A stretch of 64,000 nt of DNA from W-Chloroflexi-9 sp045863195. GTDB lineage: Bacteria > Chloroflexota > Dehalococcoidia > UBA2979. The notes beneath the pieces are model-generated. The model was given only the letters and a program-made list of their open reading frames with translations, did not search any database and was not told where the DNA came from. A program made the translations under genes and the position numbers. The first letter of the stretch is position 1. Every line of letters begins with the position of its first letter. Of the stretch, positions 8,402 through 16,152 are shown in pieces. The stretch covers positions 7,745 through 71,744 of the forward strand of contig BTUI01000015.1 in NCBI GenBank assembly GCA_045863195.1, in the 5' to 3' direction.

Positions 8402-9979
8402 CTACTTCTTCCTCCGGCGGCCCGAGGCGGCGGTCGCGTCAGCCTCGGATTCCGCGTCGGAGGTGACGTCGTCCATGTAGACGGCGTCGGCGGGGTCGTG
8501 CTCGTCGAGGTCGGAGTCGCTGTAGTGGATGCCCTCGGCGCGGGCGCTCGGCGGAAGCCCGGGTGGGAGGATCGGGGCCCGTCCGGGGCGCGGCGTCGAA
8601 CCGCCGCTGCGCGCCTCCTGCTCGCCGAACGCCGCCGGCGGACGGCCGAACGTGCCGCCGAGGGCGCTCGCAAAGAACCCTCCGTGGCTGCCGCCGAACC
8701 CGTTGAGCGCATCGACGTGCTCACCGGCCTGCGTGTCACCCTGCCAGCCGGTGCGAGCAGTTGCCGGCGAAGTGTCGATGCTCAGGATGCTTTGCCGGGC
8801 GGATGCCTCCTGCTCCCGCGCGCCTCCGGAACCGCCGAGGGGATTCCCGGACGTCCCGAAGTCCTCGCTGCTGATGGAGCCGTACGGCTGGTCACCGGGC
8901 AGGCGTGGCTGGAGCGGGCGGCGCTGCTCGATCGGGACGGCCGAGCCGCTGCGCGCCGCGCCGTCGTCCTCGTACTCGACCTCGCCCTGCGGCATGAGTG
9001 CGCCGAGACGCTCCACCGCCGTCTGCCAGACCTTCGGGTCCTCCAGACTGGTCGCGGGGATCCCCATCTGCGTGAGCGCTGCGCCGACGCTCGCGTCGCC
9101 GTTCTGTGCCGCGAAGAGCAACTGCATCGCGTGTCGCTGCGACGCCTCCTTGCCGAAGTAGCGACGGGCGAGGTTGTACACCGTCTCGGCGACCTTCATG
9201 CCGCCGATCGCGGTCGCGGCCATCAGAGGCACCGTGCCGCCGGTGCTGACGCCGGCGACGAGACCGCCGGCCATGAGCGCTGACTGGAGCCCGCCCGCCC
9301 CTGCGCGGGTGGTGTGCCGGGTCCGCTCGCGGGTTTGCTCCTGGGCGCCGAGTTGCAGCAACTGCTGTGCGCGTTCGCCCTGCGCGGACCCAGACGCCTG
9401 ATCCATCACGCGTGACCGGTCGCGTGCGTTGCCGGTCCGGACGGCGCTCTCGCCCATCCCGAGCACGGTGGTCAGCAAACCGGCGCCTGGCAGGAGGTTG
9501 GGAGACACGGCATCCGCGACCTCAGCCCCGAGGTTGGTGCCGAAGATCGCGTCGGACGCGCCGACGAAGTCAGCTCCACCGCGCGCGCCGGCCAGCCCCG
9601 TCACGGCGTCGAGTGCCTGCGTCCCGCGGTGGAAGATCGGGTTGTCCGTGACGTACGGCGATTCGGGCAGCGGCGGTGTGCCGCCGTCGGCCGGGCCCGG
9701 TGCCTGTTGCTGCACGGCCCGGTGCTGCTGCGCCTGCTGGGTGGTGTTCGCCGGCGGCGTCTCGTCCTCGTCCGGGGTGCGCTGAAGCGCGCGGTTGCCG
9801 GCGGCCGTGGCGAGGTGTGGCTGCGCCGCGAGCATGCTCGCGCCGTCCGAGAAGACGCGGCGCATCGCACGATTCCCGAGCGCGCGCTGGACGGTGCGGC
9901 TGGATGCCTCCGAGATCGATGCAGCCGGTGCGTCGACGCCAGCCGGCATGGGCTGAGGTGTGCGAGGGGCCCGCCTCAT
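8402..9979 (-). CDS. Hypothetical protein with N-terminal GNRA motifs (possible injection-system cargo)
   Basis: The start is set at 9979 because longer readings overlap the upstream gene, giving 525 residues. The N terminus carries two related motifs, VQRALGNRAMRRVF (residues 30-43) and TAAGNRALQR (58-67). This AGNRA-type pattern is common in the N termini of proteins linked to extracellular contractile injection systems (DUF4157-type cargo). A Gln/Pro-rich linker follows, then Ala/Gly-rich helical segments including a hydrophobic stretch near 229-262 that could be membrane-inserting, a helical region to about 330, and an acidic, disordered tail ending RRRKK. No catalytic motif is recognised. 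No sheath, tube or AAA gene lies nearby, so the role is inference only. Confidence 0.6.
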   Translation of the reverse strand: MRRAPRTPQPMPAGVDAPAASISEASSRTVQRALGNRAMRRVFSDGASMLAAQPHLATAAGNRALQRTPDEDETPPANTTQQAQQHRAVQQQAPGPADGGTPPLPESPYVTDNPIFHRGTQALDAVTGLAGARGGADFVGASDAIFGTNLGAEVADAVSPNLLPGAGLLTTVLGMGESAVRTGNARDRSRVMDQASGSAQGERAQQLLQLGAQEQTRERTRHTTRAGAGGLQSALMAGGLVAGVSTGGTVPLMAATAIGGMKVAETVYNLARRYFGKEASQRHAMQLLFAAQNGDASVGAALTQMGIPATSLEDPKVWQTAVERLGALMPQGEVEYEDDGAARSGSAVPIEQRRPLQPRLPGDQPYGSISSEDFGTSGNPLGGSGGAREQEASARQSILSIDTSPATARTGWQGDTQAGEHVDALNGFGGSHGGFFASALGGTFGRPPAAFGEQEARSGGSTPRPGRAPILPPGLPPSARAEGIHYSDSDLDEHDPADAVYMDDVTSDAESEADATAASGRRRKK

Positions 9980-10050
9980 GTTCGTCCAATCAATGCGCGG
10001 TGGTACGAGCGATCGCGGCGCATCGAGCGACGCCACGCGGCTGGCGGTGG

Positions 10051-11094
10051 TTACAGCCCCGTGCGCTCCAGCAGGCGGGTCAGGCCCCACAACGCCAGCG
10101 GAATGATCAGCGCGGAGATGAGCCAGCGAGGCGTCTCCGGACGCCATGGCCAGGTGCCCAGATTGTCGATCAGGTCGCGGGTTGCGACGAGCGCCAGCAG
10201 GCGGTCGCGTTCCTCGGTCGCGCCGGGACGGTCCTCGTCCACGTGGGCGTACAGCCGGGCAGTCGTGATCTCGATGCGTCGTCCGACCTCGCCGCCGAGG
10301 CGCGCCTTCTCAGTCTGCAGGCGGCGGTGCATCCCCCACAGGGGGAGGATGAAGGAGGCGACCGCGAACGCCAACAAGATCAGCGTCAGAGCCAGGCCGG
10401 CCGTGGTCTGGTGCGTCTCCGGGTCGGTCACCATCGAGAACGATGTGACCGCGACGAACGAGAAGCCAACGAGCGAGGTGACGGAAGAGAGCGCATGGAG
10501 GGGGTCGGGGTCCAGCAGGTCGATCCGGACCGCACGGCGGTGCAGCCGGTCGACCTGCCGGAGCAGGCGCACGGTGCGGACCACCCACGGCCCCGCGAAC
10601 GCATAGAAGGCGAACGAGAAGATGATCATGCTGACGTAGGCGGCGGGGTGTTGCGCAAGCCGGTCGTCGTTCCCCTCCTTGGTCACCTCGATCACCACGC
10701 CCAGCGCACCGAAGGCGAAGCCCAACAGTGCGGCACTCATTGCTGGCTGGTGGGTGAGGTCATGGCGCACCGCCTCGTACGCCGCATCGTCCAGGTCGGT
10801 GGCCCGACGGTAGCGGGCGAGGGCGGAGGTGCTGACGCGGTTCTGCGCGGCGATCAGCGCGAGGATCCCAAGCGGGTACGCCGGGAGCGACGCGATGAAT
10901 GGGCTGAACTCGCCCACCGGGACGGGGCCCAGAAACCACTCGATCGCGTGCAGCAGCGCGCCCGTCGCGAGGTAGAGCAGGGGCAGGCTCGCCCACAGCG
11001 GGAGCGGCCACCGCTCGACCGCTTCGAGGAGCCGGTCGTTCCAGGCGTCACCCGAGTGGCTACGCCTCTGCGTCAACGGTGCCAGTGTCGTCAT
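10051..11094 (-). CDS. Polytopic membrane protein of unknown function
   Basis: The reading frame opens at 11124, but ATG 11094 has a better GGAG site and gives 347 residues. About seven or eight hydrophobic segments are visible, beginning LPLWASLPLLYLATGALLHA. A charged cytoplasmic stretch (RLLRQVDRLHRRAVRIDLLD) lies near residue 180-200 and a Glu/Arg-rich region lies before the last helix, which ends at the C terminus. I do not recognise a family. It lies 71 nt upstream of the GNRA-motif gene on the same strand, so the two may be co-transcribed. Confidence 0.6.
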   Translation of the reverse strand: MTTLAPLTQRRSHSGDAWNDRLLEAVERWPLPLWASLPLLYLATGALLHAIEWFLGPVPVGEFSPFIASLPAYPLGILALIAAQNRVSTSALARYRRATDLDDAAYEAVRHDLTHQPAMSAALLGFAFGALGVVIEVTKEGNDDRLAQHPAAYVSMIIFSFAFYAFAGPWVVRTVRLLRQVDRLHRRAVRIDLLDPDPLHALSSVTSLVGFSFVAVTSFSMVTDPETHQTTAGLALTLILLAFAVASFILPLWGMHRRLQTEKARLGGEVGRRIEITTARLYAHVDEDRPGATEERDRLLALVATRDLIDNLGTWPWRPETPRWLISALIIPLALWGLTRLLERTGL

Positions 11095-11151
11095 CGGGCC
11101 GCTCCGGTCGACAGCGCGTGGCATCGTAGCGTCCGCCGTGCCCGGCGCGCC

Positions 11152-11898
11152 TCAGCCGAGCAGCGAGGCCGCGGCGCCCCACGCGGCGACGGCCGCGGTG
11201 GCGGCGAGCACGAGCATCGAGATCGCGCCGAACCACGCCTCGGGGAGCCTCGGCCGGACGTATCGACCGACGGCCATGCCCGCGACCAGGGCGGGGAGGG
11301 CGAACGCGACGGTGCGTACGACGTCGCGCGTGAACACGCCCGTGGGCAGCGCGATCAGCGTGGCCGGGATGCCGAGCCAGAAGAAGTAGGCCGTGAGCGC
11401 GTTGCGGATCCGCTCCGCGCTGCCCCCGATCCAGTGCTGGTAGATCACGATCGGTGGCCCGCCCATCGACACCGCGCCGCGGATGATCCCGCCGAGGAGC
11501 CCCGCCAGGCCCTGGCGCAGCAGCGGCTCCGGCCGCGCCGCGTGCGGACGGCTGTGCCCGGTCGCGAGCGTGACGAGGGCGCTCGCGAGGACCGTGCTGG
11601 CGACGAGGAAGCGGAGCACGGTCTCGTCCGCCCGTAGCAGCGCGACCAGCCCGATCGGCGTGCCGGCAACGGCGCCGACCACGAGCGGCGCGATGGCCCG
11701 GCCGGAGGTGCGAGCGGGGTGTTCGAGGTACATGCCGCTCGCGAGCACCGTGCCGAGCAGGAGCGACACCGCGACCGCCTCGCGCGGGGGGACGACCAGC
11801 GCGGCGATCGGGACAAAGACGAGCGCGAAGCCAAAGCCGACACCGGCCTGGATCAGGGTCCCGCCGAACGCGATCAGGACGAGTGCCAGCGTCTCCAT
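11152..11898 (-). CDS. TauE/SafE family permease (DUF81)
   Basis: This 248-residue protein has about eight membrane helices. The N-terminal half repeats the TauE/SafE hallmark (GGTLIQAGVGFGFALVFVP), and the second half has the matching LGGIIRGAVSMGGPPIVIY repeat. The family exports or exchanges sulfite, sulfoacetate or other small anions; the substrate here is unknown. ATG 11898 is preferred over the GTG one codon earlier because GGAGG lies 4 nt before it. It is transcribed away from the LuxR-type gene, with 274 nt between the two starts. Confidence 0.85.
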   Translation of the reverse strand: METLALVLIAFGGTLIQAGVGFGFALVFVPIAALVVPPREAVAVSLLLGTVLASGMYLEHPARTSGRAIAPLVVGAVAGTPIGLVALLRADETVLRFLVASTVLASALVTLATGHSRPHAARPEPLLRQGLAGLLGGIIRGAVSMGGPPIVIYQHWIGGSAERIRNALTAYFFWLGIPATLIALPTGVFTRDVVRTVAFALPALVAGMAVGRYVRPRLPEAWFGAISMLVLAATAAVAAWGAAASLLG

Positions 11899-11952
11899 CA
11901 CGCCTCCGCCGCCAGCGTAGGGCAGCGGCTGGTTGACGGCGGGAGAGACGAT

Positions 11953-11988
11953 GAAGGCGCGTCAGGGAGGGGTTCCCGACGCGCCTTC
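11953..11988. other. Perfect long inverted repeat in the tauE/luxR divergent region
   Basis: GAAGGCGCGTC pairs perfectly with GACGCGCCTTC, and inside it GGGA pairs with TCCC around a GGGGT loop, with one bulged A. It lies between two divergent genes, so it is not the end of either. It could be a 5' leader hairpin, a protein site, or the terminator of an unannotated short RNA. Confidence 0.6.
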
Positions 11989-12130
11989 GTTCCCCGGACC
12001 GATATCGCGACGCACTGCCGGTAACGCGCGATATGGCCCTTCGGAGGGGTACCGACTCGCTCAGGGCTCGGGGTGGAGCCCTGCCGTCCACGGATGTTCT
12101 GAGATCGAGAACTCTTCCCCCTGACGCAAA

Positions 12131-12154
12131 TGTGGTAGAAAACCTGCTACCACA
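12131..12154. promoter_or_regulatory. Operator-like dyad upstream of the LuxR-type regulator
   Basis: TGTGGTAG and its exact reverse complement CTACCACA are separated by 8 nt and end 19 nt before the ATG at 12173. The 16-bp centre-to-centre spacing and position fit a dimer-binding site, possibly for the LuxR-type protein itself. Confidence 0.5.
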
Positions 12155-12172
12155 TCGCGAAGGGTGCCCCGA

Positions 12173-13705
12173 ATGCCCCCGATCGACCTCGTCGAGCGCC
12201 TCCGCCAGGTGATCCGCGACCTCCGTCCCGGAGATGACTGGCGCGTGCCGTACCGGGACGCGGTGGGCGAGGCGCACGCGCGCTCCGATCTGGCCGCTGC
12301 GGCGCGCCTGACCACGGTCGCTGCGTCATACCACATGGCGGCCGGCCAGTACCGGGAGGCGCTGGCGGAGGTGGACTTCGGCCTTCGCCTGGCGCCACCG
12401 GACGCGAGCCTGCGCGCGGAACTGCTGCGCGCCCGCGCGGGTCTGGAGATCTTCGGCGTCGACCCGGAGGTCGCGCTCCGGACACTGGACGAAGCCGCAG
12501 CCGTCGACTCCGCGCCAACGGACCTCTCACGCCTCGAACTCCTCGTATCGCGGCGGATCGCGCAGTGCGTGCTGCTGGACGAGGCGGCACCCGGTGGGCT
12601 GGCGGAGGTGCTGCACGCGGCGGAGCGCGCCGGCCAGTACACGCTGGCCGCCAGCGCGATCCCGCGCGTGGTGCCGGCGCTGGCGGCGTTCGGGCATCTG
12701 GATGCGGGGCGTCCCTGGGTGGAGACGATGGGCGCGCAGGCGGAGGTGATGCGCAGCCGCTGGCGGCGGCTGGAGGCGCGCGTGCTGGAGGAGGCGCTGT
12801 ACACGCCGCGCGGACGTGTCCACCAGGCGTTCGAGTGGCCGGAGCACCCGCAGGGCTTCGATTACTTCGCCGGCTGGATCGCGGCGGGGGTCTCCTCCTA
12901 CCAGTCGGTGGTGACCGGCGGCCGGCGGCCGCGGCCGCTGTCCGGGCTGGTGAACCGGCTGCAGGCGGTGATGCCTCCGGGCTTCGGCGACGGCCCGGAG
13001 GGCTTCCAGGCCGCGCTCGCCGCCCACCTGGAGCGGCGCATTGCACCTGAGGCGGAGCCGCCCGACCGCGTCACGCTGTTCACCGCCAGCAGCACCCTCG
13101 CGCTCGGCGAGGCGGTCGCCCTCGGCGGGTCGCAGCGGCAGGCGGTGGCGTGGGCGCGGTGGTTCGAGGAGGCGTGGCCCGCGAACGTGGTGACTACGCT
13201 CTCGTGGCCGGCGCTGGTCCCGCGCGTGCGCGCGCTGCTGGAGGTGCGCTCCGGCGACCTCGTCGCGGCCATTCGCCTGATGCGCACCGCGGTGCGCTGG
13301 GCGGACGGACATGGCTACACCGTGGAGGCCGCGATCGGGCGCATCCAGCTCGCGGAGATGCTCGCCCACACGCCCACCGCTGGCGCGCGGCGCGAGTGGG
13401 AGGAGGCGCGGCGGGCGGGCCGTCTTGCCGCGCGCGCCGTCAGCATTGATGCGGCGGCGGCGGCGCACGCCGCGGCGGAGGCGGCGTCGCTCGGCCGGTT
13501 CGACAGCGTGCGGCCGGCGCTCACCCCGCGCGAGGCGGAGGTGCTGCACCTGCTGGCGGCGGGGCGCTCCTACCGCACGGCGGCGGACGCGCTGGGCCTC
13601 GAGTGGCGCACGGTGCAGGTCCACGCGCGCAACATCTACCAGAAGCTCGGCGTCCATTCGAAGGTGGAGGCCGTGCTCGCCGCGCGCGAGGCAGGCCTGA
13701 TCTAG
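12173..13705 (+). CDS. LuxR-type HTH transcriptional regulator with helical-repeat sensor
   Basis: This 510-residue protein starts at ATG 12173, 8 nt after GAAGGG; a GTG three codons earlier is possible. The C-terminal ~60 residues are a LuxR/GerE helix-turn-helix: LTPREAEVLHLLAAGRSYRT, ALGLEWRTVQVHARNIYQKL and GVHSKVEAVL. The preceding ~440 residues are Ala/Glu/Arg-rich helices resembling TPR-like repeats of MalT/LAL-type regulators, but no N-terminal ATPase Walker motifs are seen, so it is not a full LAL protein. It probably binds DNA in response to a ligand or partner held by the repeats. An operator-like dyad precedes it. Its stop overlaps the DUF1295 stop on the other strand within CTAG. 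Confidence 0.8.
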   Translation: MPPIDLVERLRQVIRDLRPGDDWRVPYRDAVGEAHARSDLAAAARLTTVAASYHMAAGQYREALAEVDFGLRLAPPDASLRAELLRARAGLEIFGVDPEVALRTLDEAAAVDSAPTDLSRLELLVSRRIAQCVLLDEAAPGGLAEVLHAAERAGQYTLAASAIPRVVPALAAFGHLDAGRPWVETMGAQAEVMRSRWRRLEARVLEEALYTPRGRVHQAFEWPEHPQGFDYFAGWIAAGVSSYQSVVTGGRRPRPLSGLVNRLQAVMPPGFGDGPEGFQAALAAHLERRIAPEAEPPDRVTLFTASSTLALGEAVALGGSQRQAVAWARWFEEAWPANVVTTLSWPALVPRVRALLEVRSGDLVAAIRLMRTAVRWADGHGYTVEAAIGRIQLAEMLAHTPTAGARREWEEARRAGRLAARAVSIDAAAAAHAAAEAASLGRFDSVRPALTPREAEVLHLLAAGRSYRTAADALGLEWRTVQVHARNIYQKLGVHSKVEAVLAAREAGLI

Positions 13706-14493
13706 CCAGAGGGCGCGTCCCGTTTCGGCGGGAGCGGGAAGAACGCGCTGGTGCGGCGGACGTACGCCTCGTACCCCGGCCGCGAGGTGCGCAGGTGCGA
13801 CTCCAGCAGCGGGACACCGGAGACGCGCAGCAGCAGCGCCGTCATCAGCAGCGGCCCGACGAGCGCCCACGCGTACGCCCCGGCGTCCGCTTCGATCGCG
13901 ACGAGGCCGATGCCCCACCACGTGCACGCATCGCCGAAGTAGTTCGGGTGGCGGGAGTACCGCCACAGCCCGCGGTCCATGACGCCCCCGGCGTTGGCCG
14001 GGTCGCGACGGAAGCGCGCCAGTTGCGCGTCCGCGGTCGCCTCGAACGTCACGCCAATGCCCCACAGCGCCGCGCCGGCGAGGGCGAGGAGGCCGAGCGG
14101 CTCGCCCCCGTTGTGGCCGAGCGCGAGCGTGACCGGGAGGGCGACGGTCCACATCGCCACGCCCTGCAACGCGAACACGGTGGCCAGGCTGACCAGCGCG
14201 AAGCGGGGCGTCCGTGCACGCATCTCGCGGTAACGGCGGTCCTCGCCCTCGCGGAGGTTGCGGCGGCCGAGGTGGACGGCGAGCCGGAGCCCCCACGCGC
14301 TCACCATCGCGAGCAGCAGGGCGGTGCGGGCACCCTCGGCCCCCGCGGTCGCCGCCACCGCCCACGCGAGCACGGCGAACCCGAGGCCCCACGCGACGTC
14401 CACGACGCTGGCGTCACGTCGCAGAAGGCTGACAGCCCACGTGGAGATCATCGTCACGGAGACGGCGAGCGCGGCTACGAGGAGCGGAGGCAT
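13702..14493 (-). CDS. DUF1295 family membrane enzyme (steroid-reductase-like)
   Basis: This 263-residue protein has about six or seven membrane helices and the DUF1295 signature: DASVVDVAWGLGF near residue 28, then GVTFEATADAQLARFRRDP, GLWRYSRHPNYFGDACTWWG (the conserved RHPNYFG cofactor loop) and a C-terminal TSRPGYEAYVRRTSAFFP. The family is related to 3-oxo-5-alpha-steroid 4-dehydrogenases and lipid methyltransferase-like folds; a reductase acting on an isoprenoid or lipid is plausible but unproven. It is divergent from the CarH-like regulator with only 65 nt between, which makes it a candidate target of that regulator. Confidence 0.82.
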   Translation of the reverse strand: MPPLLVAALAVSVTMISTWAVSLLRRDASVVDVAWGLGFAVLAWAVAATAGAEGARTALLLAMVSAWGLRLAVHLGRRNLREGEDRRYREMRARTPRFALVSLATVFALQGVAMWTVALPVTLALGHNGGEPLGLLALAGAALWGIGVTFEATADAQLARFRRDPANAGGVMDRGLWRYSRHPNYFGDACTWWGIGLVAIEADAGAYAWALVGPLLMTALLLRVSGVPLLESHLRTSRPGYEAYVRRTSAFFPLPPKRDAPSG

Positions 14494-14523
14494 CAGCGGG
14501 CCTGCTCAATCTCTGGATCGCCT

Positions 14524-14552
14524 TTGACGCATCTTTGCACACCACATAGCGT
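14524..14552 (+). promoter_or_regulatory. Promoter predicting a leaderless carH-like transcript
   Basis: TTGACG (14524-14529), 17 bp, then TAGCGT (14547-14552). Initiation 7 nt downstream falls on the A of the ATG at 14559. The only SD-like sequence (AAAGG) is 2 nt from the ATG, too close to work, which supports a leaderless mRNA. Confidence 0.45.
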
Positions 14553-14558
14553 AAAGGC

Positions 14559-15458
14559 ATGAACTACACCGTGCGTGCCGCCGCCCGAGCGACCGGGGTC
14601 TCCGAAGGCCGTCTCCGTACGTGGGAGCGCCGCTACGGCATTCCCAAGCCGGCGCGCTCCGGCACGGGGCGTCGGCTGTACGACGACGACGATCTCGCGA
14701 TGATCCGTCGCCTTGCCTCGCTCACCGACGCCGGCGTCTCGGCGGCTGAGGCCGCGGAGGCGGTCCTCGCGGAGGCTCAGGCGGGCGTGATCGTCGCCTC
14801 GACGCCCGCGAACGCGCCCGCGCCGCCGCTCGATCCCGCGGTGGACGCGCTGGTCGCCGCCGCGCGCGCGTTCGATGAGGCGTCCGTGGCGCGGCTGCTG
14901 TCGGAGGCGACGCGGAAGCACGGCTGGCCGGCGATCTTCGACCGGGTGATCTTCCCCGCGCTCCGGCGCACCGGTGACGCCTGGGAGCGCGGGGAATTGC
15001 TCCCGGTGCATGAGCACTTCCTGTCCGAATTGCTGCGCCGCGAGGTGATGGCGGAGGTCGCCCGGACGCCGCTGCCGGAGGCTGGCGCGACCGTGATCCT
15101 CGCCTGCCCGCCGGCGGAGCGGCACGACATCGGGCTGCTGGGACTCTGGCTGGCGCTCCGGGCGGCGGGGCTGCACGTGGTCTACCTCGGCTCGGACGTC
15201 CCGCGCGAGGCGCTGCTCGCCGCGATCGATCAACTGCGCCCGGCGGCGCTGGTGTTTGTCGCGATCGCATCGACGTCGCGGGCGGAACTGGCGATCTCGG
15301 CGCGCGCCGTCACCACCGCGCGGCAGTCGCCGCGGGTGTTCCTCGGCGGCCCGGCCGTGGACGGCGTGGACGGCGTCGCGGAGCTCCTCGGCGTGCGGCT
15401 GCCGCCGACGATCGAGGAGTCGGCGGCGATGGTCGCGTCGGCGGTCGCTGCGGGCTAA
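14559..15458 (+). CDS. MerR-family regulator with B12-binding domain (CarH/LitR-like)
   Basis: This 299-residue protein has an N-terminal MerR winged helix (YTVRAAARATGVSEGRLRTW, RRYGIPKP, RRLYDDDDLAMI). The middle four-helix region has the CarH-type features WERGELLPVHEHFLSELLRR, and the C-terminal domain is Rossmann-like for cobalamin (ERHDIGLLGLWLALRAAG, VVYLGSDVP). His in ERHDIG fits the lower axial ligand of the E/DxHxxG B12 motif. Characterised relatives use adenosylcobalamin as a light sensor and repress carotenoid or photoprotection genes in the dark; light response here is inference. The neighbouring divergent DUF1295 gene is a likely target. Confidence 0.85.
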   Translation: MNYTVRAAARATGVSEGRLRTWERRYGIPKPARSGTGRRLYDDDDLAMIRRLASLTDAGVSAAEAAEAVLAEAQAGVIVASTPANAPAPPLDPAVDALVAAARAFDEASVARLLSEATRKHGWPAIFDRVIFPALRRTGDAWERGELLPVHEHFLSELLRREVMAEVARTPLPEAGATVILACPPAERHDIGLLGLWLALRAAGLHVVYLGSDVPREALLAAIDQLRPAALVFVAIASTSRAELAISARAVTTARQSPRVFLGGPAVDGVDGVAELLGVRLPPTIEESAAMVASAVAAG

Positions 15459-15462
15459 CGCC

Positions 15463-16131
15463 CTACGAGGCGGCCCCATGGATGGAGGCGAAGAAGCGCT
15501 CCATCTCGGACAGTTCGCCGCCGATCACGAGGATGTCGCCAGAGCGGATCGTCTCCGTCCCGGACGGGTAGACGGTGACCCGCTCGCCGCGGGCGAGCAG
15601 CAGCAGCGTCACTTGGAAGTTCCGGTCCAACACCGCGCGCTTCACCGTCTGGCCCACGATCTCCGGCGGCACCGTCACACGGCTCACCGCGTACCCCTCC
15701 ACCACGTCGAGGGAGTCGGTGATGTCGGAGGAGGTCCACGAGTGGGCGAGGCGGAGGCCGGTGTCACGCTCGGGGTAGACCACGCGGTCCGCGCCGACTC
15801 GCTCCAGGATCTCGCCGTGGGTGTCGTTGCGCGCCTTCACGATTACGCGCTTCACGCCCATGCGCTTCAGCATCAGCGTCGCGAGGATGCTCGTCTCGAG
15901 GTCGCTCGAGATCCCGACGACTGCGACGTCGAACTCGCCGAGGCCGAGCCGCGCCATCGTCTCCTCGTCGGTGGCCTCCGCCTGGACGACGTGCGACAGG
16001 TGCGCTGACAGGCCCTGCACCGTCTCCATGCTCGTGTCGATGCCGAGGACCTCATGCCCCAGTCGGACCAGTTCGGTGGCGACGGCGCTCCCGAAGCGGC
16101 CGAGGCCGATGACTGCGACCTGTTGTTTCAT
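15463..16131 (-). CDS. trkA: Potassium uptake regulatory protein TrkA/KtrA
   Basis: This 222-residue cytoplasmic protein has a TrkA-N (RCK) nucleotide-binding domain at the N terminus (VIGLGRFGSAVATELVRLGHEV, acidic D after beta-2) and a TrkA-C domain from about residue 140 (VPPEIVGQTVKRAVLDRNF, VYPSGTETIRSGDILVIGG). Its length and single RCK unit match KtrA-type regulators that form an octameric ring under the TrkH/KtrB pore and gate it with ATP/ADP. TrkA-C domains of this type bind c-di-AMP in some species, and a c-di-AMP cyclase is encoded near 56.7 kb. It lies 21 nt after trkH on the same strand. Confidence 0.92.
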   Translation of the reverse strand: MKQQVAVIGLGRFGSAVATELVRLGHEVLGIDTSMETVQGLSAHLSHVVQAEATDEETMARLGLGEFDVAVVGISSDLETSILATLMLKRMGVKRVIVKARNDTHGEILERVGADRVVYPERDTGLRLAHSWTSSDITDSLDVVEGYAVSRVTVPPEIVGQTVKRAVLDRNFQVTLLLLARGERVTVYPSGTETIRSGDILVIGGELSEMERFFASIHGAAS

Positions 16132-16152
16132 GGATGCCTCCGCTGCCGCGGC

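Noticed and set aside
9980..10147. Longer start for the GNRA-motif protein at 10147
   Set aside because: It would overlap the upstream membrane-protein gene by about 97 bp, and the added residues have no motif.
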